Numbered from the stretch's first letter, positions 1 through 9,219 are shown. The stretch: 20,880 nt of DNA from Glomus cerebriforme (GCA_003550305.1 QKYT01000786.1:29016-49895); one strand, 5' to 3'. Notes: a model not told the origin generated them from the letters alone. Program-made: numbers and translations.

Positions 1-940
1 TTTAATTCCAAAAATCCAGTAACTCTAAAGATACCACCTGTTAGCAAAGCTTAAATAATACAAGTTACCAGTTGAAACACCAAGAATATCTGTAAAGCAA
101 TAAAATCCAAAACCGGTTTTTTCTAAAAGAAGATAAAGATAAATAACCTAATGGAATATTATGGATTTATTGAAAAAAATCCGGTAAAATGTATAAAGAT
201 ATAAAAGATTATGCAGTCATAATGAGCATAATGAGGAAAAATCAAAGAAGAAAACAACAAAATATGAAAAAAATATATAAAACAAAAATAGAAAGTGTGA
301 TGATACCTAACGACAAAAAGAATCTGATAATACAAATATACAATATATATGACAACAAAAAAGCGAAAATAATTAGATAAATGGGTGAATGAAGAGTTGA
401 TGAAGACTAAAGAGATCATTGTTATGGTGACAAAAAGAAAATAAAGAAATGAAAAGTTGAAAAACAGATATTCATAGAAAAAATTTGGAAAGAATAAATT
501 TGAAGCATATAAACAAAGAAAGGTATCCTGACAGAAAATAAGAAAAATGCCAGGAATATTGGGAATTTGAAAAAAAATCAAAGAATTATTGAGGAATATA
601 TAAAGGAACAATATACCAAAAAAACAAAATGTGAGAATAATTTGAAGTTAGTTAAGTTCTATCATGCTAATTGAACAGAAAGATATATGAAAATTAATTT
701 GAAACAATGATATGATAAGGTGGAATAGAAGGAAATAATGGTGTAGATTAGAATAAAATAACAAAAAGAAAATGAACAAGAATATTAGTAGAAGTAACAT
801 AAAAAGGGTAATAAAGGAATGCAAGAAGAAACAATTAGAAAACAATAAAATAGAATAGTTTTTATGGCATTTTATTTTTAATTTTATGTATTTTAATTTT
901 TAGTAATTTTAATAAATAATCAAAATAATTACTATATAAG
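1..940. other. Gene-free, purine-skewed AT-rich DNA
   Basis: No convincing gene is visible. From about 160 to 860 the plus strand is dominated by A and G and is very poor in C. This makes long hydrophobic open frames on the minus strand, because the T/C-rich complement rarely forms stop codons. The plus strand has short lysine-rich frames (for example 189-380) that could be remnants of an old mobile-element ORF, but no motif is recognisable. Confidence 0.5.
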
Positions 941-941
941 A

Positions 942-1036
942 AAGTATCGTTTGGTATGTCTTAAGGCATTATAAAAAAATGGGCTGATAATTTAGGCCAA
1001 TTGTCAGGGGCAAATTCCCAAGTTGGGTCACGATAT
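942..1036 (+). repeat. Diverged dispersed repeat copy, related to 16905-17010
   Basis: The stretch from about 947 reads AAAGTATCGTT, GGTA, then TGTCTTAAGGCATTA, followed by ATGGGC and GAT. The same blocks appear in the same order in the reverse complement of about 16905-16970. It ends near GGGTCAC at about 1025, which resembles the GGGTCACTG terminus of the better-preserved copy at 17000-17008. I read it as an eroded copy of a short DNA-transposon-type element. Confidence 0.45.
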
Positions 1037-1210
1037 AATCACCTTTTTTACTAGAAAAAAAACGTGAAAATAACAAATTGAATTTTTTAAGATGCGTCAA
1101 TTTCGAATATTTTTATTTATTATTTATTCATATGATGAAAAAATTAGTTCTTGTGTGATCAGCATGACATGTTTGTATTACCAATTTCATCTCACATATG
1201 AAATGTACAG

Positions 1211-1221
1211 TATATAAAAAG
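1211..1221 (+). promoter_or_regulatory. TATA-like box
   Basis: TATATAAAAAG is a strong TATA-type match about 280 bp upstream of the G1 start codon and about 70 bp upstream of a 20-codon ORF (1292-1354). It is either a distal G1 promoter with a long 5' leader or a remnant. Nothing else in 1040-1490 looks genic. Confidence 0.35.
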
Positions 1222-1499
1222 AGCAAAATTTTAACTTCATTAGAATATTGAGCCGAACTTTTTTCATTTCTCCCATTATAAAAAATAAAATATGACTAAC
1301 TACATTTTTATTATTTGTAATTTATTTGCTCTTTTTATGCTTTCTGAAAGATAAGGAATAAACATAAAATTATTCAACCTGTTATCATTATATTATAGTT
1401 TTTTTATAAAATCCAAATCCATTTTTTACTTTATTAAATTTTGATATTAAAAAAAAATACTTTATTCCCCAATTAATATTTATTACTTTCACCTACAAT

Positions 1500-2207
1500 A
1501 TGGATGAGAATTTATTTTATGACCAACAATCTTTTACCATGAATTATTCTCAACCTGTCTCAACTCATTTTTACAATTCTTCCAATATGACAACTAGTGA
1601 ATCATTAGATTTTTCTACCGCAGTTAAGCAACCAGTTACAGAATTGCTTCAAGATGTTACTGTCGATGCAGCCTACCAAGTTGCAACACATATTATACAA
1701 CATCAACACATAAGCTACTTAAAGTTTTATCATTTTTTACCAAATGATAAAAATTTTTATTATATAACTTGTAAAATGATTTTACAAGATTCTGAAGATC
1801 ATGGTCATTATAATCACGGATTCTTTTTCCAGCATCCAAATGATCCTTCTACGGAATATTATGTTACTTGCAAATTCCTTCCATATCATTTAATAGAAAA
1901 TATTTTGAATAATGGAATGGATTTTGATGTAATTGATTTGAAACTATCCTTACATCAAAAACTTAATATTGAAAAAAGTTTGAAACAAAAACTTTTCGAT
2001 TTAATTTATTGTAATTATTGTAATGGAAATGCAAACTCGACAACTCAAATCAATTCAATGGCAGATATTCAAAATTATAATTCATTAAGCGATGATCATA
2101 TTGTTCAAGATGCTGATGATATATTTTATGATGTCATTAATCCGCAACAAATAGTCGATTCTAATAATTTTACGTATCAAAATAATTCTGAAACCACGTT
2201 AATCTAA
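1500..2207 (+). CDS. Uncharacterised lineage-type family protein G1, 235 aa, intact
   Basis: I do not recognise a named domain. The single-exon ORF starts at the only sensible ATG; the start MDENLFYDQ is shared with the copies at 6316 and 19219. Residues 1-70 are N/Q/S/T-rich and probably disordered. Residues 71-170 are the conserved core: SYLKFYHF, then PNDKNFYYITCK (81-92), then PNDPSTEYYVTCK (113-125), then LIENILNNGMDFD and a leucine/lysine-rich amphipathic stretch ending FDLIY. The two PND...TCK segments look like an internal duplication. The tail (175-235) is again N/D/Q-rich. There is no signal peptide or membrane segment, so a cytosolic or nuclear protein is more likely. Conservation of the core among the copies supports it as a real gene; the function is unknown. 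Confidence 0.75.
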   Translation: MDENLFYDQQSFTMNYSQPVSTHFYNSSNMTTSESLDFSTAVKQPVTELLQDVTVDAAYQVATHIIQHQHISYLKFYHFLPNDKNFYYITCKMILQDSEDHGHYNHGFFFQHPNDPSTEYYVTCKFLPYHLIENILNNGMDFDVIDLKLSLHQKLNIEKSLKQKLFDLIYCNYCNGNANSTTQINSMADIQNYNSLSDDHIVQDADDIFYDVINPQQIVDSNNFTYQNNSETTLI

Positions 2208-2410
2208 GATTTAATTTTAATACTTCACTTCATGAAAGAACAATTTATATAATCGCCCATTAAATTTTTCAGGTATATTGAATCACCATTTTCTTATGGA
2301 AAAATGTAAATTGAACGTATATTATATTATTTATCAATTTAAACATTATTTTCATTTCATCTTTGCATAGATAGACTTTTTACACTAAAATCGTTAGTAA
2401 ATTACGACAA
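2205..2410 (+). repeat. Conserved 3' flank of the G1/G2/G3 family (G1 copy)
   Basis: The 200 bp after the G1 stop match the flanks after G2 (about 6914-7112) and G3 (reverse complement of 18443-18637). Shared blocks in order are CATGAAAGA..ATTTAT, the CACCATTT/CCCATTT..TTATGG region, AAACGTAT..AT, ATAGACTT, and the end TCGTTAGTAAA followed by TTACG or TTATGG. They are either duplicated passively with the gene or serve as a shared 3' UTR. Confidence 0.7.
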
Positions 2411-3233
2411 AAAAAACAGCTTAACAATCATTTTCTAATTTATTTAATTCTTTTTTTAACACCGATTCTTTATACACTGGAAATTCTTTTCCTTTAATTT
2501 TTTTTAATTTCGTTTTCGTTTTTTTATCATCGACGAGGAATCACAAACCAAAACTAGGATTTTTAAATAAAAATTAATTAAGCATAATTTGAAACATATC
2601 TAACTTATTTATCGATTACAATGATAATAAATGAATGCCAAATGCGGGAAACCCGAAATTCATAATGATCAATACTGCGCCACATTCTGATATATTCTGG
2701 ATAGAATAAAATCGTTGTCAGTTATATGAAGAGTCAGAAATAAATTAACAGTATTGACCTTAGTAAAACTCGCCGAAAGTTTATGTTCTCCACTAAATAA
2801 GGTCCTTGAAATTTCTGAACAAAAAAAAATAAATACTAGCTTTGCAAGCTTTGAAGTCGCTTTTCTGTAATTGCACAACCACAACTGAGGATCAGCACTC
2901 TCATGTGACATCATGAAATTCTTGATTGATAAAAAATTTTTTCATAATTCGTAATTATTAAGAAAGAGGTCAGAATTTGAATTACTGGCTCACAGCTTGT
3001 CAAGAACAGCTTATGGAAACACATATATATGAGATAAATAAAAAATGTCTCGTCAAACTATCTTTCGCCATCCCAAGAACAAATGAAAATCGAGGAAATT
3101 TCTCTAGCTAGTCTAAAGTATCCGAAAAGGTCTTTATTTGTATTTTACTGAAAACTAATTATTTTTGTACTTTGTTTTTGACTCATTCTCGTTTTTAACT
3201 CTCATTTTTCGCGTTTGCAGATATAGGGTCAAA
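2411..3233. other. Intergenic region upstream of the CRN gene
   Basis: No complete gene is visible. On the minus strand, 2421-2540 encodes 39 lysine-rich codons with a plausible protein texture and no start codon (see findings). The frame at 2669-2914 (-) has no recognisable motif. Close to the CRN start there is a pyrimidine-rich run ending TTTGCAG at about 3220, a possible acceptor of a 5'-UTR intron. Confidence 0.4.
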
Positions 3234-6010
3234 ATGCGTTTATTTTTTGTGGTTCTGGCTAAACCTCTTGGTGAATCGTCCGCAGTTCACATTACTGAAG
3301 AGAACAACACTATTGGTGGTAAAACATTCCATGAAAACGAACTCACCATTTTTGAACTCAAGAAATTGATATGGAGAGAGTTAAATGGGAATGAAGAAGG
3401 TTCCAACAAGGCTAATCAATGGATGCTATGGAAGGTCGAAGACCTTATCGAAGGAGGCGAGAAATGGAAAGCACTTGAAGATATTGAAGATAGTAATACC
3501 GAAACTTTCGTTAAAAATGAGCTCAATGGTAATAAGTTGACTTCAGCTATGGAACTTAAAGATGTTTTTTCCGTTGACCCTCCGAAAGGTGAGATCCACA
3601 TTCTCGTGCAACTGTCANCTCCGCCTGCCACCACTGGTAAGTGTCTCCCAATGGTTTACCTCTCGAACAAGAAATTTACATTATCTCACGTCTTATATTT
3701 TTTATTTGATCAGGCAAAAGGAAAGCGGAAGATTCGAATGAGGGACTTGACAATAAAAAAGTGAAACAAATAGGTGGGTAATATCTTAAATTGCGTGGAA
3801 AATTATACGTTAAATATCACTCCTCTATTTTTAAATATTAATGCACGGAATCTAATATTTCTTTGCATTTCAATATAAAAGAGCTTAGAACACCCGAATC
3901 TGTAGTAGAATTTTTAGCAGAACAAGAAGGAGTTAAGGATGATTTCTCGAAACCACACGTACTATGCAGAAATGAATTTAACTTTCAAAGAAAAGGTAGA
4001 GATGAAACGCTACATAAACTATATGATTGTATTGTTGAACGTTATATTGGAATTAAGGAAGCCTTGAGGAATGAGAAAGGTATTAGTGATAAAAGTTTTC
4101 ACCCTGTTCTCGCGCTCCAAGCCACACCAGGAGGAGGAAAATCTTTCTTGCTTGACGAGTTGGCCGCCTTTAAAAGTAAAGATTTCGATAATTATTTGAA
4201 AAGCAAGGAACGACCAACTGGACAATGCCCTTTTTCTTTAAAAAATGATGAGTACTATGCTTACATTAGGGTAGTTAAGAACGTCATAGATATGCTTCGT
4301 GATTCAATTGGAATTTGCATAACATATAATGGAAATTCATCATACAATTATGATCGATTCGTAGATGATGATGTTGAAAGAGGATTAGTAATGCGGATCT
4401 TGTGGAGTTATTTTTTCGATGATAAAAAACTAAGCTGGCAGGAATTTTGTGAAAGATTTAGTACAAATTTTAAATCATTGGGAATTTTCACTGCTATTAA
4501 AGGCATCTTATATCATTCAAAGAAACGAGTATTTCTATGCATTGATGAGACTATGAAAATTTTGTCAAACACTGATACAAATCGAAGGCAAGATAAAATT
4601 AATGAATTCTTAAATAATCTCTATAATCCCTACCAAGGACTGGCGAAAGATAAAGAAGATTTGATCAAATTTAATTTCATTTTGACCACTCTTGATGCGG
4701 TTTATGTGCAAGCTAATACGACTGCTTCGGGTAGAAGAATCAACTGGATACCATTAAGAAGACTTGAGATTTCAGAATCAATAGAACTATTTCATGAAAT
4801 CTTAAATGGTAATGAACTAGATGAAAAGAGAACATATCTTATTAGAAAATGCATTTCAGATTGTAATGGACATCCGAGAACTCTTGAGAAATTTTATCAG
4901 CTTTTACATGAGGATGGAACTGCCTTACATATTGACATGTACAGTTCTCTTCTTTCGCGTTTGGTGAATAAAATAATCTCATGGTTTTCATGTATCACTT
5001 TTTCAGTAATTAAGGCAGCTTTATTAGGGAATAGTATAAGTTTGAAGCACAAGATAAATACTCTTAATGGAGAGTTTAGTATTTCAGATCTCATTTCTTC
5101 CGGGGTCTATATTAATTCTCTTACTAAAGAAAAAGACACAATCAATGTAGTTCCTACCTTAACCCTAATTAGCCTCCAATATTTCTGTACAAATAATGTG
5201 GAAAAAGGTGATGCAAACATTGCTGTTAAAATATTACAAGATATATTGCTTACAGAATTCTATTTTGATGGTAAAGTAATGGATAGGAAACCATTTGAAT
5301 CATTTCATGGCAATTGGGAGCTACTTTACCGTGTGCTCCGCGAAGAGGGAAAGGAAGTAAGTCTTCGTGAAGTTTACTGTTTAAGTGATACAATTTATAC
5401 AGATAATACAACTACTAAAGGAGATGTAAAAATAATGTTACAAAGGAAGAAAATTATTAAATTGGACAGTGATGTGGAGTTTCCTCCGCGTGATGGTAAA
5501 ATATATGATAAACAAGGAGATTTCATTAAGAATTTCGAAGGATATATATTTGTTCCTGAAAAGACTAACAATAGTGACTTTGATATGACAATATTCGAGA
5601 AGAAGGTTGGCGGTGGACATATTGCATTAAACATAGAATGCAGATTTTCCTATCCTAAAAGTTCAACTTTTCGAAACAAAAAAATACGAGAAAAGTATGA
5701 TTTAATGAAAGAAAAATATAAATATCATGTGAAGCAAGAAAAAAATCAAAATGTTACCAGAAAGCAAAGAAAAGAATCCAAAGTGGAATTAGTAAATAGT
5801 GATACTCCAATAGGAGAATTTGGAATGACCATGGAAGATATTTATCTAGTTATAATAGCTTGGAGAGATATAGTTGTGCTTGATTCTGATATAAAAAATA
5901 ACAAAAACATAATTATTGTTGGCAGAGAATCATTAGAAAATGCTTATACTCCATCACTTGTAACACGTCCCCAATTCTATGATAGTATATTTCAAACAAT
6001 CATGATGTAA
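3234..6010 (+). CDS. Crinkler (CRN)-type effector-like protein: header, P-loop NTPase and nuclease-like C-terminus, three exons, about 863 aa
   Basis: Exons inferred from GT-AG sites: 3234-3636, 3714-3773, 3882-6010. Exon 1 (residues 1-134) resembles the ubiquitin-like CRN header: FVVLAKPLG near the start stands where oomycete CRNs carry LFLAK, followed by LTIFELKKLIW, LWKV, and PPKGEIHILVQ matching the closing HVLV-type strand. Exon 2 encodes KRK and KKVK clusters ten residues apart, an NLS-like linker. Exon 3 has Walker A ATPGGGKS (about 235-242), Walker B VFLCIDE (acidic pair about 376-377) and a sensor-like FILTTLD. A C-terminal DFDMTIF...IECRFS (D722, E740, R742) matches the restriction-endonuclease-like region of CRNs, with Arg in place of the usual catalytic Lys. 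CRNs are known as host-nuclear effectors and as wider eukaryotic NTPase-nuclease proteins; which role applies here is unknown. The 3165 start would add a hydrophobic 23-residue extension; I prefer 3234 because the family begins there. Intron 2 could also use GT at 3778 and AG at 3887-3888. One N lies in exon 1 at 3617. Confidence 0.82.
3637..3713 (+). other. CRN intron 1
   Basis: The donor GTAAGTG follows the header domain, and the acceptor is TTTGATCAG. Removing 77 nt joins the header to the KRK-containing exon 2 in frame. Reading through keeps the frame only to about 3764. Confidence 0.75.
3774..3881 (+). other. CRN intron 2 (108 nt)
   Basis: Donor GTGGGT or the overlapping GTAATA (3778); acceptor ATATAAAAG at 3881 or CTTAG at 3888. 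Both pairings keep the frame between KKVKQI and the TPESVVEF segment, so the exact junction is uncertain by a few codons. The in-frame TTG at 3863 lies inside this intron and is not a start. Confidence 0.6.
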
Positions 6011-6102
6011 ACTTGGCGATTTAGTAAATTATGTAATCACTTTTTTTTCATTATGTATATATCATTTGCACGCAGGAATCAAAATTTTTATCAGCATTCG
6101 TG

Positions 6103-6108
6103 AATAAA
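6103..6108 (+). terminator. Candidate polyadenylation signal of the CRN gene
   Basis: AATAAA lies about 95 nt after the CRN stop codon within TGAATAAATAAAATAA. Position and context suit a 3'-end signal, although such hexamers are common by chance in DNA this AT-rich. Confidence 0.35.
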
Positions 6109-6315
6109 TAAAATAATATTATATTTTTAATAATTTGTTTTGTCCCTTTTTTTATTTTATGATGAAAAAAAACATATTTAAGCTCAAATGTAATTTAAGA
6201 ACCCATCGTAAGATTTCATTCTAATTTTTTTATTAAAAAAAAAATTTTAGAATTAACATTTTACTTTATTAAATTTTATTCTTCAAAAACAATTCCTTTT
6301 TCACCCAAATAAAAT

Positions 6316-6907
6316 ATGAATGAAAATTTATTTTATGTTCAACAATCATTTAATGTCACTACCCATCCTTACAATTTTTCAACTACACAATATCAGATGA
6401 ATTTTTCTAATACATCAGCTACTTTTGATACAGCCAATCAAGTTATGACACATAATATGACATCGACTTTAAGCTACCTAAAATTTTTTCACTTTTCATC
6501 AAATGATAAAAACTTTTATCAAATAATTTGTAAAAACGTAGATTCTGCCTCTTTTGATGAAATTACCCTTATAATTTTTCCAGCATGGTCCAGTATCAAT
6601 ATATTACGTTACTTGTAGATTACTTCCAGATTATTTAGTAGAAAATATCTTGAATAATGGAATGGATTTTGATTAATTGACTTGAATTGTAAGATATTTT
6701 TATCCGTACATCAAAGACTTAATCTCGAACAAAGTTTGAGACAAAAATTTTTCGATATTATGCACTCATTACACTGTGCAAACTTGACAACACAACCCGG
6801 TTTAACGACAGATATTCAAAATTACAACAATCGCAGCAAATAGTCGATTCTAATAATTTTACATATCAAAATTATCAAAATAATTCCGAAACCTCTTTTA
6901 CTGTATA
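6316..6907 (+). pseudogene. Damaged paralog G2 of the G1 family
   Basis: The start MNENLFYVQQSF and the core SYLKFFHFSSNDKNFYQIICK align with G1. After residue 74 (6537) the frame leaves the family alignment. It resumes in another frame from about 6575 (FFQHGPVSIYYVTCRLLPDYLV, then ENILNNGMDFD) and stops at 6674-6676, where G1 has GATGTAATT and G2 has GATTAATT, a one-base loss. A shifted frame then continues the family match (VIDLN, HQRLNLEQSLRQKFFD) to a stop near 6842, and tail homology runs to about 6907. I read it as a decaying duplicate. A 46-nt GT-AG interval (6538-6583) could be spliced to give a 104-aa truncated protein. The upstream TTTACTTTATTAAATTTT also matches G1. Confidence 0.7.
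6538..6583 (+). other. Possible newly formed intron in G2
   Basis: GTAGATTCTG...ATTTTTCCAG is a 46-nt GT-AG interval whose removal joins CKN (exon 1) to HGPVSIYYVTC (exon 2) in frame. In G1 the aligned DNA is ordinary coding sequence (SEDHGHYNHGFFFQ) that also ends TTTTTCCAG but lacks the GTAG donor. It may be a coding stretch turned into an intron, or a chance splice-like pattern in a pseudogene. Confidence 0.35.
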
Positions 6908-6913
6908 TAAGAT

Positions 6914-7112
6914 TTAATTTTAATATTTCACTCTGTCATGAAAGAACGATTTATTTCAGTCGCACATTAGATTTCAATAATATCGGATCACCATTTCTTT
7001 ATGGCAAAATCTATATGAAACGTATATTATATTACTTATCACATATAAAATTATTATCATTCATCTTTACATAGACTTTAATTTACTAAAATCGTTAGTA
7101 AAAAATTACGGT
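6914..7112 (+). repeat. Conserved 3' flank of the family (G2 copy)
   Basis: It matches the DNA after the G1 and G3 stops, including CATGAAAGAACGATTTATT, GGATCACCATTTCTTTATGG, GAAACGTATATTATATTA and ACTAAAATCGTTAGTAAA. This shows that G2 arose by duplication of a unit extending about 200 bp beyond the ORF. Confidence 0.7.
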
Positions 7113-7720
7113 AAGAAAAAAACCAGGCCTAGATTTGTAACTCAATTAATTCCGTTTTAATGCCTTATTTTATTACAATTTTAGAAAAATTTAGAAATTT
7201 TTCGTTGAAAATTTTTTTTCCATGACTAATATAGAAATTGCCTACAAAATAGATGGGTATATCGACCTAAATTAGAATCGGGAATTCGGGATCTAACACT
7301 GTATTGTTGATCAAAAATCACGGCTTATTTTCTTTTGATTTTGCTTCAAAATCTAACTGGTACGTTCATACAATACAACACGAGGATTTAAGAAACGCAA
7401 CAGTAAATGACCTTACACCGTTACTTCTAGTTTACAACATCCAAATTTGAAATTTAAAATTTCAAAGTGTCTTACATATTTTTTCAACACAAAGATTATA
7501 TTCTTTCAAGAATTAAACGGAAATATTTTTTATATATTCGTACTTTACTCCTAAATCAACATACAGCTATAACCAAAAGATTGAATTTATCTTCACTGTC
7601 CAATAAGTGTACAAAAACCTTTATTTGATTTTCTTATAAGGTTATATTTCTTTTATCACAAATTTTCACGTGATACAAGTCAGCTGCCTTGTAACTTTGT
7701 ATTATCCAATAATAGAAGTT
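7113..7720. other. Gene-free region with a long palindrome
   Basis: No gene is visible. It holds a perfect palindrome with a one-base centre at 7446-7466 (TTTGAAATTT, A, AAATTTCAAA) and a CACGTG box at 7667-7672. The rest is plain AT-rich sequence. Confidence 0.5.
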
Positions 7721-7721
7721 T

Positions 7722-8330
7722 TTGTCATCATCAGATTTTCACGTGATAAACAATGTTAATCACAACAAAATAATCCACTGTAAAAGAATGAATACTTATT
7801 ATATTAAACAAACTTGGTTTGATAAAATATTGAATACTATACTGTCCTATTCATCACAATTATGGTGGAAGGTTCTTAATAAGAAATATCAAAAGAGACT
7901 CAATAGATTTATTAGTACTAGTTACTTTCATTCAGTCCACGTGACATTTAACATAAAGTAATGGCCAAGTCTAGATTCTTAATTTCTAATTTTACTCCCT
8001 TGTCTCCTTGGGTTAAGAAAAAACAAGTGTATTTTGATCCTAACTTAGTTGGTGGTACACCCTATTGTTGTCGGTGAAATGAATGCGACCCTTTGTAATA
8101 GATTCATAGCTTAACGCTACATAAGGAATTCAAAGTCTAGAAATTCGGCACTATTAAATTTCCTGCACCATTTTGCCTATGATATTAAACAAGCAACTTG
8201 GTCTCTTCAACAGATCACAGACAAAAGGAAAAAAATTTTTTCAAAGACACCAAATCTCTTCCTAAAAATGCATACTTTATTTATTTCACCCAACTTATGG
8301 CTTATTTGGGCCTCATCTAATTTTTTACAC
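7722..8330 (+). pseudogene. Decayed coding stretch, perhaps mobile-element derived
   Basis: Protein-like segments occur in successive frames on the plus strand. At 7790-7961 there is an ATG-initiated frame with QTWFDKIL and SQLWWKVLNKKYQKR. From about 7970 there is SPWVKKKQVYFDPNLVGGT in another frame. From about 8165 there is PLHHFAYDIKQATWSLQQIT in a third. Stops and frame changes separate them. The texture suggests an old transposon or retroelement ORF, but I cannot name a domain, and chance reading is not excluded. Confidence 0.3.
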
Positions 8331-8921
8331 TCGGGATCATGAATCTCATAGAAATTATTTTGTCTTCATTTCTTTATTAGATTTAGATTTTATTTTTATT
8401 TCTTCTTTATATAATTTAGACAAATTTTTATTTTTATCCCTTAATGATTTGTTCTCTTTTATAGGCGTAGGCAGTCCACTCATCTCTCCCGCTTTGGCGA
8501 ACAATATAGAATTTTTAAGTACAAGTATCACACAACATATAATAATAAGATTAAAATATATTAGTCACTACCACTACTTATGAATAGTAACGAATGTGAA
8601 ACCTAATATTAGCTAATTATAGAGAAATTATGATCTAATACAACAGATGGTGCAACACGGATTGTGACTCAAATGTACAATTATACTTAGCCGATTAGCT
8701 CGATTGACTCATGATTGGTAATAAAGAATGAACAAATAAATCTAAATTAAGTAAATTAAGTGGTACATTGCATAATCAATAATAAAAATACATAATAAGT
8801 TTTTATGACATATCTCTTGTAAATTTTACAAAAGATAAAAAAAAATATATATATAAATACCTATTTTTCTTTTAACTTTTTTTTAAAAAAACTAGATTTA
8901 CTGAATTCTCCCTTCAAACTC
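8331..8921. other. Gene-free AT-rich region
   Basis: No ORF, RNA gene or repeat could be supported here. It ends in a poly-A/T-rich zone (8830-8900). Confidence 0.5.
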
Positions 8922-8959
8922 TTTTCTCTCTATAATTTTATTTTCTCTCTATAATCCTC
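8922..8959 (+). repeat. Two tandem 19-bp units
   Basis: TTTTCTCTCTATAAT followed by TTTA is repeated as TTTTCTCTCTATAAT followed by CCTC, head to tail. It directly precedes the larger tandem repeat. Confidence 0.6.
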
Positions 8960-8975
8960 TTAAAAATAAACTACC

Positions 8976-9219
8976 CCTTTAAACTCCTTTCTTTTATCTT
9001 TCCTTATACTGTATATAGAGGTCTTCCTCGTATCAGGCAAGGAAGGTCCAGTCAGGTAATCGAGTATCTCAGTATCTCCTATCTGGCTGGTTTGNTTTTT
9101 TTTTAAATTCCTTTAAACTTCCTCTTATCTTCCTTATACTGTATATAGAGGTTTTCCTCGTATCAGGCAAGGAAAGGCCAGTTAGATAGTTGAGTATTTC
9201 CTATCTCTGGTTTGGTTTA
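8976..9219 (+). repeat. Direct tandem repeat, two diverged units of about 105-120 bp, period about 130 bp
   Basis: Unit A is about 8976-9094 and unit B about 9110-9219. Each runs CCTTTAAACT, then TCCTTATACTGTATATAGAG, then TTCCTCGTATCAGGCAAGGA, then GGCCAGT or GGTCCAGT, GAGTAT, CCTATCT and CTGGTTTG. The units are clearly related, with several substitutions and small indels. An N and a T-run (9095-9104) lie at the junction, so copy number may be affected by assembly. Confidence 0.85.

Noticed and set aside
159..611. 150-codon hydrophobic open frame on the minus strand
   Set aside because: The T/C-rich strand rarely makes stop codons, so length is explained by composition; no motif and extreme Phe/Ile/Leu content.
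648..845. 65-codon minus-strand frame
   Set aside because: Same purine-skew artefact as 159-611.
2669..2914. 81-codon minus-strand frame
   Set aside because: No family resemblance or context; length is within chance for this stretch.
3863..3881. Apparent start of the large CRN frame at 3863
   Set aside because: The codon is TTG and lies in the inferred intron; the protein start is in the upstream header exon.
5395..5634. Minus-strand frames inside CRN exon 3 (also 4019-4225, 4897-5094, 5438-5620)
   Set aside because: Shadows of the plus-strand CRN coding sequence.
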